The position numbers and the translations under genes were made by a program. A stretch of DNA of 64,000 nt from Flavobacterium ardleyense. Its GTDB lineage: Bacteria > Bacteroidota > Bacteroidia > Flavobacteriales > Flavobacteriaceae. The stretch lies in contig NZ_CP137891.1 in the NCBI RefSeq assembly GCF_033547075.1, positions 1,364,001-1,428,000 on the forward strand. The letters run 5' to 3'. Numbering within the stretch: position 1 is the stretch's first letter; each line of letters begins with the position of its first letter. The notes under the pieces were generated by a model, which did no database searches, was not told where the DNA came from, and saw nothing but the letters and a program-made list of their open reading frames with translations. Shown here piece by piece: positions 27,588-35,401 of this stretch.

Positions 27588-28217
27588 ATGAGTGTTTTAG
27601 AATTACTAAAAAATATTTCACTATTCTCAAGTATAACCACCATTGTTTTAGGTTCTATTTGCTTATTACTCGCGGCGTCAAAATGGAAGGAAAGTTCATT
27701 GTTTTGCAAATACCTTGTTCTTTGTGCCCTTACCGAAATTGTAAATTTGTATGGAGCTTATGCAGTTAAACATACTTTAATGATTATTCCAATATTTAGC
27801 TTTTTTGAACTACTTATTTTTGTCAATTACTTCAAAACTCAGTATGCTGCAAAGAAATTAAATATAATTCTGTTTCTAGGAGGATTGCTAGCAATTGTCG
27901 ATGCTTTACTGATTTATTATAATTCAGTAGGAAGTGTCTTTGTTGTCTCGAGGGTGTGCAACTCGGTTATTCTCATCGCCCTAGCATTTTACAGTATTTA
28001 CAGTTTGTCACTTCCTAAGCGATTTGTAAAGCTTAATTTTGGTATTGTACTGTACTTCTCATTGACATTTGTGCATTTTCTACTACTGAATTTGCTAATT
28101 AATGTCAAGGAAAGCGAAATTTTTATTATTTGGATTACCTATTCATTGGCTTGCGTTGTTTTTAACTTTTTGTTATTATTTGATTCATGGAAATTTGGAA
28201 AAATCCACAGGTTGTAA
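27588..28217 (+). CDS. Seven-helix membrane protein upstream of a sensor kinase
   Basis: The 209-residue protein has about seven hydrophobic helices (for example SITTIVLGSICLLLAAS, IPIFSFFELLIFVNYF, IIWITYSLACVVFNFLLLF). I know of no named function. It overlaps the following histidine kinase gene by 31 bases, so the two are translationally coupled. This small multi-TM protein probably acts as the sensory membrane part for the kinase, which itself has only one helix. That role is inferred. Confidence 0.65.
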   Translation: MSVLELLKNISLFSSITTIVLGSICLLLAASKWKESSLFCKYLVLCALTEIVNLYGAYAVKHTLMIIPIFSFFELLIFVNYFKTQYAAKKLNIILFLGGLLAIVDALLIYYNSVGSVFVVSRVCNSVILIALAFYSIYSLSLPKRFVKLNFGIVLYFSLTFVHFLLLNLLINVKESEIFIIWITYSLACVVFNFLLLFDSWKFGKIHRL

Positions 28218-28963
28218 TATTTTGGGTCTTCGCCATTGTACTGTTTATCATTTTTCTGATTGCGGCATTTTATACCTTATATATGAAATCGCTGGCAAAA
28301 AGTCATCAGTTGGAAATTGATAAGAAAAATATTGAGCTGGAAACGCAGTTTGATTTGAGTCAATCTGTGATAAAATCCCAAGAAGCAGAACGGGAGCGCA
28401 TTGCACGTGATATGCATGACGGTTTTATAGGTGAACTGGTTAGAATGCAGTATAAAATCGGAATGGAACAAAGTGTGACGGCTTTAGATATTAAGGAATT
28501 AGTTGTAAAATCTCGAAATATTATTCATGATCTAAGTCCTCCAATGATTAATGAAAGCTCTATAGATCTGCTTATTGAGGAAGAAATAAAGAGATATGCA
28601 GATTCATTCGGATACCAGTTTTATAGTAATACTCAAGATCAAATGGTTGCAATGAATTCTGATACTAAAATAAATATTCTGAGAATTTTTCAGGAACTAC
28701 TTCAGAATACCTTCAAATATGCAAATGCGTCCGTGGTCAAGGTTAGTATTTACCAGCGTAAAGACGTACTTTTCCTTAATTACCAAGATTTTGGTGAAGT
28801 TGGGAAAACCGAAAATTCAGATAATGAACTTGGTGGCAATGGGCATAAAAATATTAAATTTAGAAATCAATATTTGAAATCTATTTATAAATTTAGGTGG
28901 ATTAAAAGTGGAGGACTGAAATATTGCATGCTTTTAAAAATAGAAGATGAAAAAAACAATTGA
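28187..28963 (+). CDS. Sensor histidine kinase (HisKA_3, NarX/DegS type)
   Basis: The 258-residue protein has one N-terminal transmembrane helix, a short coiled coil, and the HisKA_3 dimerisation box EAERERIARDMHDGFIGELV with the phospho-acceptor H77. The ATPase domain follows with the N-box LRIFQELLQNTFKYANAS and a GGNGHKNIKFR G-box. It should phosphorylate the LuxR-type regulator encoded by the next gene, whose start overlaps it by 17 bases. The signal is unknown. Confidence 0.88.
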   Translation: MEIWKNPQVVIFWVFAIVLFIIFLIAAFYTLYMKSLAKSHQLEIDKKNIELETQFDLSQSVIKSQEAERERIARDMHDGFIGELVRMQYKIGMEQSVTALDIKELVVKSRNIIHDLSPPMINESSIDLLIEEEIKRYADSFGYQFYSNTQDQMVAMNSDTKINILRIFQELLQNTFKYANASVVKVSIYQRKDVLFLNYQDFGEVGKTENSDNELGGNGHKNIKFRNQYLKSIYKFRWIKSGGLKYCMLLKIEDEKNN

Positions 28964-29600
28964 TATTATTGATGATGATGTTTTGACAGTTGCCTTGCTT
29001 TCTGAATTTTTGGAAAGCAAAGAAAAAATTCAGGTTAGAAATCAATTCCATAATTGTCAGATTGCTTTAGATTATTATGACAGTACCAATATACCAGATT
29101 TAATTATTTTAGATTACCAGTTAAAGGACGGTACTGGAAATGATGTTGTATCCTTTCTGAGAACAATATCTGAAGAGGTGCCCATTTTATTAATGTCGAC
29201 ACATTTTCAAGACAACCAAATTGGCAACGTATTAAAAAGTGGATTCAGCGCATATGTGCCAAAAGGACTTTTGCCTACTGAATTGTTGCAAATCCTGTAT
29301 CAAGTTTTAGAAGATGGCTATTATTTTTCGAAAGAGCAACTGGTCTATCTTAGAGGGCAAATTAACGAAAACACTCCCAAAATTCATCTCACCGTCAAAG
29401 AACTTTATACCGCTAGAGAATTGGAGATTATAAACTTAATTGCTTTACAAAAGACCACTAACGAAATTGGAACTGCATTATTCTTATCACCCAAAACCAT
29501 CGAAGGTCATAAAAATAATATATTTATCAAAGCCAATGTGAAGAATGCCGCTGGCTTGATGCTTTATGCAATGCAGAATGAGTTGCTTTCGATTGGATAG
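28947..29600 (+). CDS. LuxR/NarL family response regulator
   Basis: The 217-residue protein has a receiver domain with the phospho-acceptor D56 (DLIILDYQLKDGTG) and acidic residues IDDD near the N-terminus. A C-terminal LuxR helix-turn-helix follows (ARELEIINLIALQKTTNEIG, FLSPKTIEGHKNNIF). It pairs with the kinase upstream. The final codons and stop (SIG-stop, ATTGGATAG) are the first bases of a GA-rich repeat; the four-helix-bundle gene on the other strand ends on the same bases. Confidence 0.9.
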   Translation: MKKTIDIIDDDVLTVALLSEFLESKEKIQVRNQFHNCQIALDYYDSTNIPDLIILDYQLKDGTGNDVVSFLRTISEEVPILLMSTHFQDNQIGNVLKSGFSAYVPKGLLPTELLQILYQVLEDGYYFSKEQLVYLRGQINENTPKIHLTVKELYTARELEIINLIALQKTTNEIGTALFLSPKTIEGHKNNIFIKANVKNAAGLMLYAMQNELLSIG

Positions 29601-29865
29601 GAAGGGTTTGGATAGGAAGATAGGAAGGTGTTGGATAGGAGGATTGGAAGATAGGAGGATTGGAAGATAGGAGGATTTGAAGATTGGAAGATAGGAGGAT
29701 AAGAGGATTGGAAGATAGGAGGATTGGAAGATAAGAGGATAGGAAGATAGGAGGATTGGAAGATAAGAGGATAGAAAGATAAGAGGATAGAAAGATTTGA
29801 AGATAGGAGAATAGGAAGGTGTTTGATAGGAGGGCTGGAAGCTAGGAGGATTGGAGCATGACAGT
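29592..29865 (+). repeat. GA-rich octamer tandem array
   Basis: From about 29639 to 29815 the sequence is a run of octamers alternating mainly GATTGGAA and GATAGGAG (variants GATAAGAG, GATAGAAA), nearly without phase breaks. It is preceded by ATTGGATAGGAAGGG at 29592, which includes the response regulator stop codon. One strand is almost pure purine. A frame reading through it on the minus strand is repeat-derived. Confidence 0.85.
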
Positions 29866-30002
29866 GCAGCAATTATATATTAAATCAGAGAATCGAATAT
29901 CATTAGATATCAATGCGAAAACCCACATGGCGCGACGCTGCCGCTGGACGTCATTCTAAAAACAACATGATTTTCTCAAAGTACCATTATCCTTATACAT
30001 AA

Positions 30003-30048
30003 TATCATCCTATCTAGCACCTTCTTATCTAACCCCTTCCTATCCAAT
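30003..30048 (-). repeat. GA-rich repeat end, inverted copy
   Basis: On the minus strand this reads ATTGGATAGGAAGGGGTT, then GATAAGAAGGTGCTAGATAGG, matching the start of the array at 29592 apart from an eight-base unit. It covers the stop codon of the four-helix-bundle gene. Confidence 0.75.
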
Positions 30049-30405
30049 TACGCTTTTTCTAAATCGTATTAGACCTGCAAGCATTTTTCCAATTTCATCT
30101 AATTTTCGCTGCAAATGTTCGTAATCATTTTCGTTGGTAAATTGCAGATTGTAAGCAATAGTCAGTTGTGTTTCTAATTCCGCTTTACTACCCAAAGAAA
30201 TATATAAAAAATGAATGAACTCTTTGTTGCCTTGTCTTGCAGCGCCTTCGGCAATATTCGAAGGAATCGAAACCGCAGCTCTCCGCATTTGACTCACTAA
30301 ACCAAATTGCTCTTCTTTTGGGAATTTAGCCGTGCAGGCATACAGTACCGTTACAAAATCGATTGTCAATTTATAAACATCAAGATCTTTATATGATGAA
30401 CTCAT
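30040..30405 (-). CDS. Four-helix-bundle protein (S23/IVP family)
   Basis: The 121-residue all-helical protein has the family motif SQMRRAAVSIPSNIAEGAAR followed by FIHFLYISLGSKAELETQL. Members are encoded in 23S rRNA intervening sequences and, as Avd, in diversity-generating retroelements, where they bind nucleic acid; most free-standing copies have no known role. No reverse transcriptase or rRNA is near. GA-rich repeats lie on both sides, and its stop codon falls inside one. It probably represents a small insertion within the polysaccharide locus. Confidence 0.85.
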   Translation of the reverse strand: MSSSYKDLDVYKLTIDFVTVLYACTAKFPKEEQFGLVSQMRRAAVSIPSNIAEGAARQGNKEFIHFLYISLGSKAELETQLTIAYNLQFTNENDYEHLQRKLDEIGKMLAGLIRFRKSVIG

Positions 30406-30494
30406 GGTCTAATATTAAGGTAATACCAAATTAGTATATTATTTTGATCAAAAAAAGGAATATTTCTTTAACACACAATTCACCTTAAAATAGC

Positions 30495-30633
30495 CCTCTT
30501 TTCTTCCTATCCAAAACTTTCCTATCCTCTTATCTAGCACCTTCTTCTATACAGCCTTCCTCTACAGCCTTCCTCTACAGCCTTCCTCTCCAAAACCTTC
30601 CTATCCTCTTATCTAACTAACACCTTCCTATCT
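30495..30633 (-). repeat. GA-rich repeat upstream of the four-helix-bundle gene
   Basis: On the minus strand this is purine-rich, with GATAGGAAGG-type units and three copies of the 13-mer AGGAAGGCTGTAG. It is of the same family as 29592-29865 and completes the repeat bracket around the four-helix-bundle gene. Confidence 0.7.
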
Positions 30634-30682
30634 TCTAAAACAACAAATGATTAATAATTAAAATATTATTTGTTGTTTTAGA
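30634..30682. promoter_or_regulatory. Perfect 15-bp inverted repeat overlapping a promoter
   Basis: TCTAAAACAACAAAT (30634-30648) and ATTTGTTGTTTTAGA (30668-30682) are exact reverse complements separated by 19 bases. The right arm covers the predicted -33 box of the winged-helix regulator gene. It is a strong operator candidate, perhaps for that regulator. A hairpin role in RNA is the alternative. Confidence 0.6.
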
Positions 30683-30699
30683 TTTATCGAGTACTTTTG
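30670..30699 (+). promoter_or_regulatory. Promoter of the winged-helix regulator gene
   Basis: TTG (30670-30672) and TACTTTTG (30692-30699) are spaced by 19 bases, a good -33/-7 pair, 24 bases before the ATG at 30723. Confidence 0.65.
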
Positions 30700-30722
30700 T
30701 TGCGCAATAAATTTTTGTTAAA

Positions 30723-31223
30723 ATGTTAGATTCCTTAATCACTTCAAAAACTCGTTTACGATTATTGGTTAAATTCTTTATGAATGTTGCCAATGAAGGG
30801 CATTTGCGTGGGTTGGCGACGGAATTTAATGAATCTACAAATTCCATTCGAAAAGAGTTGAATAATCTCTCGGAAGCAGGTTATCTTGAAAAAGAAAATG
30901 TGCAAAATCGAGTTTTGTACAAAGCAAATAGCAAGCATCCGCTTTTTGGGTCACTGCAGAAAATAGTGCGCACCTATATTGGACTTGATGCTATTACTGC
31001 GCAAGTTTTGGAGCGAATGGGCTCTGTAGATAAGATTATAGTTACAGGAGATTATGCTAATGGTATCGACTCCGGAATTATCAGTATTACACTTGTAGGT
31101 AAGTCGCTTAACAAAGAATACGTTGAGCATCTATCTGCGAAAATAGAAGGGATAATAAATAGAAAAGTAGTATTTTCGCTTTCTGAAAATGAGGTAGAGG
31201 GACTACAAGTTTTTCAAGCTTAA
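30723..31223 (+). CDS. Winged-helix transcription regulator of the capsule locus
   Basis: The 166-residue protein has an N-terminal ArsR-like winged helix (LLVKFFMNVANEGHLRGLATEFNESTNSIRKELNNLSEAGYLE) and a C-terminal domain (ITAQVLERMGSVDKIIVTGDYANGIDSGIISITLVG) that resembles a nucleotidyltransferase-like fold. In Bacteroidota such proteins often sit at the head of polysaccharide clusters near UpxY. It has its own promoter overlapped by a long inverted repeat and is followed by the nucleotide-sugar dehydrogenase gene 47 bases later. Autoregulation is plausible but untested. Confidence 0.75.
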   Translation: MLDSLITSKTRLRLLVKFFMNVANEGHLRGLATEFNESTNSIRKELNNLSEAGYLEKENVQNRVLYKANSKHPLFGSLQKIVRTYIGLDAITAQVLERMGSVDKIIVTGDYANGIDSGIISITLVGKSLNKEYVEHLSAKIEGIINRKVVFSLSENEVEGLQVFQA

Positions 31224-31270
31224 AAATTTTAAAAATTTCAAACAAGGTTTATTAAATAGAACAAGAGAAT

Positions 31271-32554
31271 ATGCAAACAAAAAAGATCGCAGTAATAGGA
31301 TTAGGATATGTGGGTTTGCCATTGGCGCGCCTTTTTGCAACTAAATATCAGGTTGTAGGATTCGATATCAATAAAAAGAGAATTGCAGAGCTGCGTTCAG
31401 GAACAGATAATACTTTAGAGATTTCTGATGAAATTTTACAAGAGGTACTAGTTCCTAATTTTGACAATGCTAGTACAGGGCTGCTATGTTCAGACAATCT
31501 TGATGACATTCGTGATTGCACGATCTATATAGTGACCGTTCCTACTCCTGTGGATAAAAATAACCGTCCTGATCTGACACCACTTTATAAATCTAGCGAA
31601 ACGGTAGCGAAAGTTTTGAAAAAAGGCGATATCGTTATTTACGAATCTACGGTATATCCAGGTGTTACTGAAGAAGAGTGCGTTCCAGTTTTAGAACGTC
31701 ATAGTGGTCTTACATTTAACCAAGATTTCTTTGCAGGATATTCGCCAGAGCGCATTAATCCAGGAGATAAAGAGCATACGGTCGAAAAGATATTAAAAGT
31801 AACTGCTGGATCCACTCCAGAAATTGGAATTGTTATAGATAATTTATATAAAACTGTTATTACAGCAGGAACACATCTGGCACCAACAATAAAAGTTGCT
31901 GAAGCAGCAAAGGTGATTGAGAACTCGCAACGAGATATAAATATTGCATTTGTAAATGAGCTTGCGAAGATTTTTAATTTATTAGATATCAATACCCACG
32001 ACGTTTTGGAGGCTGCTGGAACAAAATGGAATTTTCTTCCATTTAAACCAGGTCTTGTTGGTGGACACTGTATTGGGGTTGATCCTTATTACTTAGCTCA
32101 AAAAGCACAAGAAAAAGGCTATCATCCTGAGATTATTTTGGCAGGCCGAAGACTTAACGATAGTATGGGGGCTTACGTAGCTTCACAAGTTGTTAAGTGT
32201 ATGATTAAAAAAGGAGTTTCGGTAAAAAACGCCACGCTATTAATGTTAGGAATTACTTTCAAGGAAAATTGTCCTGATGTTCGTAATACTAAGATAGTAG
32301 ATGTAGTAGCAGCTCTAGAAGATTATGGAATCACTGTAACTATATATGACCCTTGGGCTAATACTGCAGAAGTAGAGCATGAGTATAAATTAAAAAGTCA
32401 GAGCACACTTCCAACTGATAAATTTGATGCAGTTGTTTTAGGTGTAGCGCATAACGAATTTTTAGATTTGAATATTTCACATTTTCAAAAAGAGAATTCG
32501 GTACTATACGATGTTAAAGGAATTTTGAAGTGTGAAGTTGACGGAAGGTTATAA
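31271..32554 (+). CDS. UDP-N-acetylhexosamine dehydrogenase (TviB/WbpO-like)
   Basis: The 427-residue nucleotide-sugar dehydrogenase has the N-terminal IAVIGLGYVGLPLARLF NAD site, ESTVYPGVTEEECVPVLE, and the catalytic C267 in GLVGGHCIGVDPYYLAQKA. This pattern is that of the Vi-antigen TviB and WbpO enzymes that make UDP-GlcNAcA or UDP-GalNAcA. With the 4-epimerase at 21434 it would supply a HexNAc uronate. The asparagine-synthetase-like gene downstream may amidate such a uronate. The substrate is inferred. Confidence 0.88.
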   Translation: MQTKKIAVIGLGYVGLPLARLFATKYQVVGFDINKKRIAELRSGTDNTLEISDEILQEVLVPNFDNASTGLLCSDNLDDIRDCTIYIVTVPTPVDKNNRPDLTPLYKSSETVAKVLKKGDIVIYESTVYPGVTEEECVPVLERHSGLTFNQDFFAGYSPERINPGDKEHTVEKILKVTAGSTPEIGIVIDNLYKTVITAGTHLAPTIKVAEAAKVIENSQRDINIAFVNELAKIFNLLDINTHDVLEAAGTKWNFLPFKPGLVGGHCIGVDPYYLAQKAQEKGYHPEIILAGRRLNDSMGAYVASQVVKCMIKKGVSVKNATLLMLGITFKENCPDVRNTKIVDVVAALEDYGITVTIYDPWANTAEVEHEYKLKSQSTLPTDKFDAVVLGVAHNEFLDLNISHFQKENSVLYDVKGILKCEVDGRL

Positions 32555-32642
32555 ATAAGAGCTAAATAATCAAAAAAAGCTAAATGAATAGATTGGACAT
32601 TCTCAAACTTTCATTTTTTAAATCTTTCAATTTTTAAATTAT

Positions 32643-33131
32643 ATGTTGAATTGGTACGCCCTTTATACAAAGCCTCGCAAGGAGCAAAAAGTAGCGCAGC
32701 AATTAGAGCAGTTAGGTTTTACGATATATTTGCCACTTAAGACCGAAATCAGACAGTGGAGTGATCGTAAGAAGAAAGTTATTTCGCCTATGTTTTCTTC
32801 TTATGTTTTTATACAGATCGACGAATCTAAACGGCAGGAAGTTTTTATCATTGATGGAGTTTTGAATTACGTTTTTTGGCTAGGAAAGCCAGCAGTTATT
32901 CGAGATGAGGAGATGACAGTAATGCGCAGAGAAATTGATCAACCAAATAGTGATATTTTCGTCACTACAATTCAACCTGGAGAGAAGATTGAGTTGCAGG
33001 AAGGTTTATTCAAAGGACAACAAGCAACTGTTGAATATATTTCAAATCAAAAAACGCATTTGTTTCTGCCTAGTTTGGGAATAAAGTTGGTTATTTCCTC
33101 CCCCCAGCCCCCTCCGAAGGAGGGGGAGTAA
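32643..33131 (+). CDS. UpxY-family NusG-like antiterminator
   Basis: The 162-residue protein has an N-terminal NGN domain (WYALYTKPRKEQKVAQQLEQLGFTIYLPLKTEIRQW) and a KOW segment (PGEKIELQEGLFKGQQATVEYIS). UpxY proteins bind the polymerase and stop early termination in long polysaccharide operons; in Bacteroides each acts on its own operon. The final residues SSPQPPPKEGE are encoded by a GC-rich hairpin repeat and look like an added tail. The polysaccharide operon starts 330 bases later. Confidence 0.87.
   Translation: MLNWYALYTKPRKEQKVAQQLEQLGFTIYLPLKTEIRQWSDRKKKVISPMFSSYVFIQIDESKRQEVFIIDGVLNYVFWLGKPAVIRDEEMTVMRREIDQPNSDIFVTTIQPGEKIELQEGLFKGQQATVEYISNQKTHLFLPSLGIKLVISSPQPPPKEGE
33097..33128. 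repeat. GC-rich hairpin element at the upxY 3' end
   Basis: CCCCCTCC (33108-33115) pairs with GGAGGGGG (33119-33126) around GAA, preceded by CCTCCCCCCAG. A degenerate copy (CCTTCGAAGGAGGGGG) is at about 33203-33218. The first copy is read through by the last codons of the UpxY gene. Confidence 0.65.
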
Positions 33132-33463
33132 AAACGTTTCTTTAAGAATTGTAGGTGGTGAAGAGGAAATATGCTATGATAAGCCGGGGCCTCCCGTCAG
33201 TACCTTCGAAGGAGGGGGAATCCAAATCGTCTACGTAAGGTAGTTATATGGAATAGGGATTAAATGGCATTTTAGATAAGAAATATTAGAAGTTTTAGTT
33301 CAATTGAGCACAAAAACTTATTTTCCTAAAATACTGAGACAGTAGATTATATGTCTTAATAAATCGAATTTGTGAAGCCTAAATGGGACTCACGACGCGA
33401 AGCTGTGCGAAGTTATGATTGATTTAAAAATAAAAATAGTTTAAAGTAGAAGAGAGTTTAAAG
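33132..33463. other. Leader region of the main polysaccharide operon
   Basis: This 332-base stretch lies between the antiterminator gene and rfbB, where an UpxY recognition leader would be expected. Apart from the second GC-rich repeat copy near 33203 I see no gene, clear promoter or terminator. Confidence 0.4.
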
Positions 33464-34516
33464 ATGATGAAAAATATTCTTATTACTGGCGGTGCTGGAT
33501 TTATCGGTTCGCATGTTGTTCGACGGTTTGTACAAAACTATCCTGATTATAATATTTATAATTTAGATGCTCTTACCTATGCAGGTAATTTAGAAAATAT
33601 AAAGGATATTGAAGACCTACCCAATTATACTTTTATAAAAGGGGATATTTTAGATGCTGATTTTATAGATAATTTATTTGATCAACATAAATTTGATGGC
33701 GTGCTGCATTTGGCTGCCGAATCTCACGTTGATCGTTCTATAACAGATCCCTTAGCGTTCGTGAAAACAAATGTAATAGGAACAATGAATCTTTTGAATG
33801 CTGCCAAAAAATTGTGGAATGGAAATTTTGAAAATAAACTTTTCTACCATATTTCCACTGACGAAGTTTATGGCTCATTGGGCGAATCGGGACTATTTAC
33901 AGAAACCACATCTTACGACCCAAATTCACCATACTCAGCTTCAAAAGCGGCCTCTGATCATTTTGTAAGAGCTTATGGTGAGACTTATGGTTTGCCTTAC
34001 GTTATCACAAATTGCTCAAATAATTACGGACCAAACCACTTTCCAGAAAAATTAATTCCACTTTTTATAAATAATATCATCGAGAAAAAGCCTTTACCAG
34101 TTTACGGAGATGGAAATTATACGCGTGACTGGTTATTTGTAGAGGATCATGCTGTAGCAATCGATTTAGTCTTCCACAAAGGTCGTAATCATGAAACTTA
34201 TAATATCGGTGGTTTTAATGAATGGAAGAACATCGATTTAGTAAAGCTACTCTGTACTCAAATGGACTCAAAATTAGGTAGATCAGCTGGAGAATCTGCT
34301 AAATTGATTACCTATGTAAAAGATAGGCCAGGACACGATTTGCGCTACGCTATTGATGCTAGTAAAATCAACACTGAACTTGGATGGTCACCTTCAGTAA
34401 CTTTTGAGCAGGGACTTGAGAGAACGATAGATTGGTACTTATCAAATGAAGCTTGGTTGAAAAATGTTACATCTGGTAACTATCAAAAATATTACGAAGA
34501 ACAATATAAAGCATAA
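33464..34516 (+). CDS. rfbB: dTDP-glucose 4,6-dehydratase
   Basis: The 350-residue extended SDR has the NAD motif [28 protein letters not shown], the active-site region [11 protein letters not shown], and catalytic [10 protein letters not shown]. It converts dTDP-glucose to dTDP-4-keto-6-deoxyglucose, the shared precursor of dTDP-deoxysugars. It is followed four bases later by rfbA. No rfbC/rfbD follows; instead come 3-amino-sugar genes, so the product is not rhamnose from this cluster. Confidence 0.96.
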   Translation: MMKNILITGGAGFIGSHVVRRFVQNYPDYNIYNLDALTYAGNLENIKDIEDLPNYTFIKGDILDADFIDNLFDQHKFDGVLHLAAESHVDRSITDPLAFVKTNVIGTMNLLNAAKKLWNGNFENKLFYHISTDEVYGSLGESGLFTETTSYDPNSPYSASKAASDHFVRAYGETYGLPYVITNCSNNYGPNHFPEKLIPLFINNIIEKKPLPVYGDGNYTRDWLFVEDHAVAIDLVFHKGRNHETYNIGGFNEWKNIDLVKLLCTQMDSKLGRSAGESAKLITYVKDRPGHDLRYAIDASKINTELGWSPSVTFEQGLERTIDWYLSNEAWLKNVTSGNYQKYYEEQYKA

Positions 34517-34520
34517 TAAG

Positions 34521-35393
34521 ATGAAAGGAATTATTTTAGCTGGCGGCTCAGGAACAAGATTACACCCCCTTACTTTGGCGGTATCAAAGCAATTGTTACC
34601 AATATATGACAAGCCTATGATTTACTATCCTTTGTCTGTCTTGATGCTGGCGGGTATTAAGGAAATTTTAATTATTTCAACGCCACATGACCTGCCCAAC
34701 TTTATCAAATTGTTAGGAGATGGAAGTCAGTTCGGGATTAAACTTGAATATGCTGAGCAACCGTCACCTGATGGATTAGCACAAGCGTTCATTATTGGTA
34801 AAGAATTTATAGGAAATGAGGATGTGTGCCTTGTATTAGGAGACAATATATTTTATGGCGCTGGGCTACAGAAATTACTTGTAGAATCTGTTAGAAAAGT
34901 CAAAGAAGAAAAGCAGGCCGTCGTATTTGGATATTATGTTGATGATCCAGAGCGCTATGGGGTTGCAGAATTTGACAAGAGCGGAAAAGTGTTGAGTATA
35001 GTAGAAAAACCAACTCATCCAAAATCAAATTATGCTGTAATTGGCTTATACTTTTACCCAAATTCAGTTATTCAGGTTGCCGAAAATGTAAAGCCGTCAC
35101 ATCGAGGCGAATTAGAAATTACAACAGTGAATGAGTATTACTTAGAACAAGAGGAATTGAGTTTACAAGTTATGTCTAGAGGATTTGCATGGCTAGATAC
35201 AGGAACGCACGAAGCACTGACCGAAGCTACTGAATTTGTAAAGGCTGTAGAAAAAAGAACAGGACTTAAAATTGCGTGTTTGGAGGAAATTGGCCACTCT
35301 ATGGGCTTTATTTCTACTGAAGAATTGCAAAAAAGTCCTTTAATGGATGGTAAATCGACATACGCCTCATACTTAAGAAAAATCGCAAAATAA
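34521..35393 (+). CDS. rfbA: Glucose-1-phosphate thymidylyltransferase
   Basis: The 290-residue protein starts [18 protein letters not shown], the pyrophosphorylase nucleotide-binding motif, with [17 protein letters not shown] and VLGDNIFYG. It makes dTDP-glucose from dTTP and glucose-1-phosphate. An open frame extends upstream to 34464, inside rfbB, but the ATG at 34521 matches the family N-terminus exactly. It pairs with rfbB. Confidence 0.96.
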   Translation: MKGIILAGGSGTRLHPLTLAVSKQLLPIYDKPMIYYPLSVLMLAGIKEILIISTPHDLPNFIKLLGDGSQFGIKLEYAEQPSPDGLAQAFIIGKEFIGNEDVCLVLGDNIFYGAGLQKLLVESVRKVKEEKQAVVFGYYVDDPERYGVAEFDKSGKVLSIVEKPTHPKSNYAVIGLYFYPNSVIQVAENVKPSHRGELEITTVNEYYLEQEELSLQVMSRGFAWLDTGTHEALTEATEFVKAVEKRTGLKIACLEEIGHSMGFISTEELQKSPLMDGKSTYASYLRKIAK

Positions 35394-35401
35394 TTTAGAA
35401 T

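Noticed and set aside
29564..29872. 102-codon frame on the minus strand across the octamer array
   Set aside because: It is a translation of the eight-base repeat (PIFQSSN/PILLSS periodicity) and has no family resemblance.
29592..30633. Diversity-generating retroelement (because of the Avd-like four-helix-bundle gene)
   Set aside because: No reverse transcriptase, template repeat or variable repeat is seen; the repeats are GA-rich octamers.
34464..34520. Upstream start of rfbA inside rfbB
   Set aside because: The extension lacks family similarity; [16 protein letters not shown] at 34521 is the conserved start.
33464..35393. dTDP-L-rhamnose pathway
   Set aside because: Only rfbB and rfbA are present; rfbC and rfbD are missing and 3-amino-sugar genes follow.
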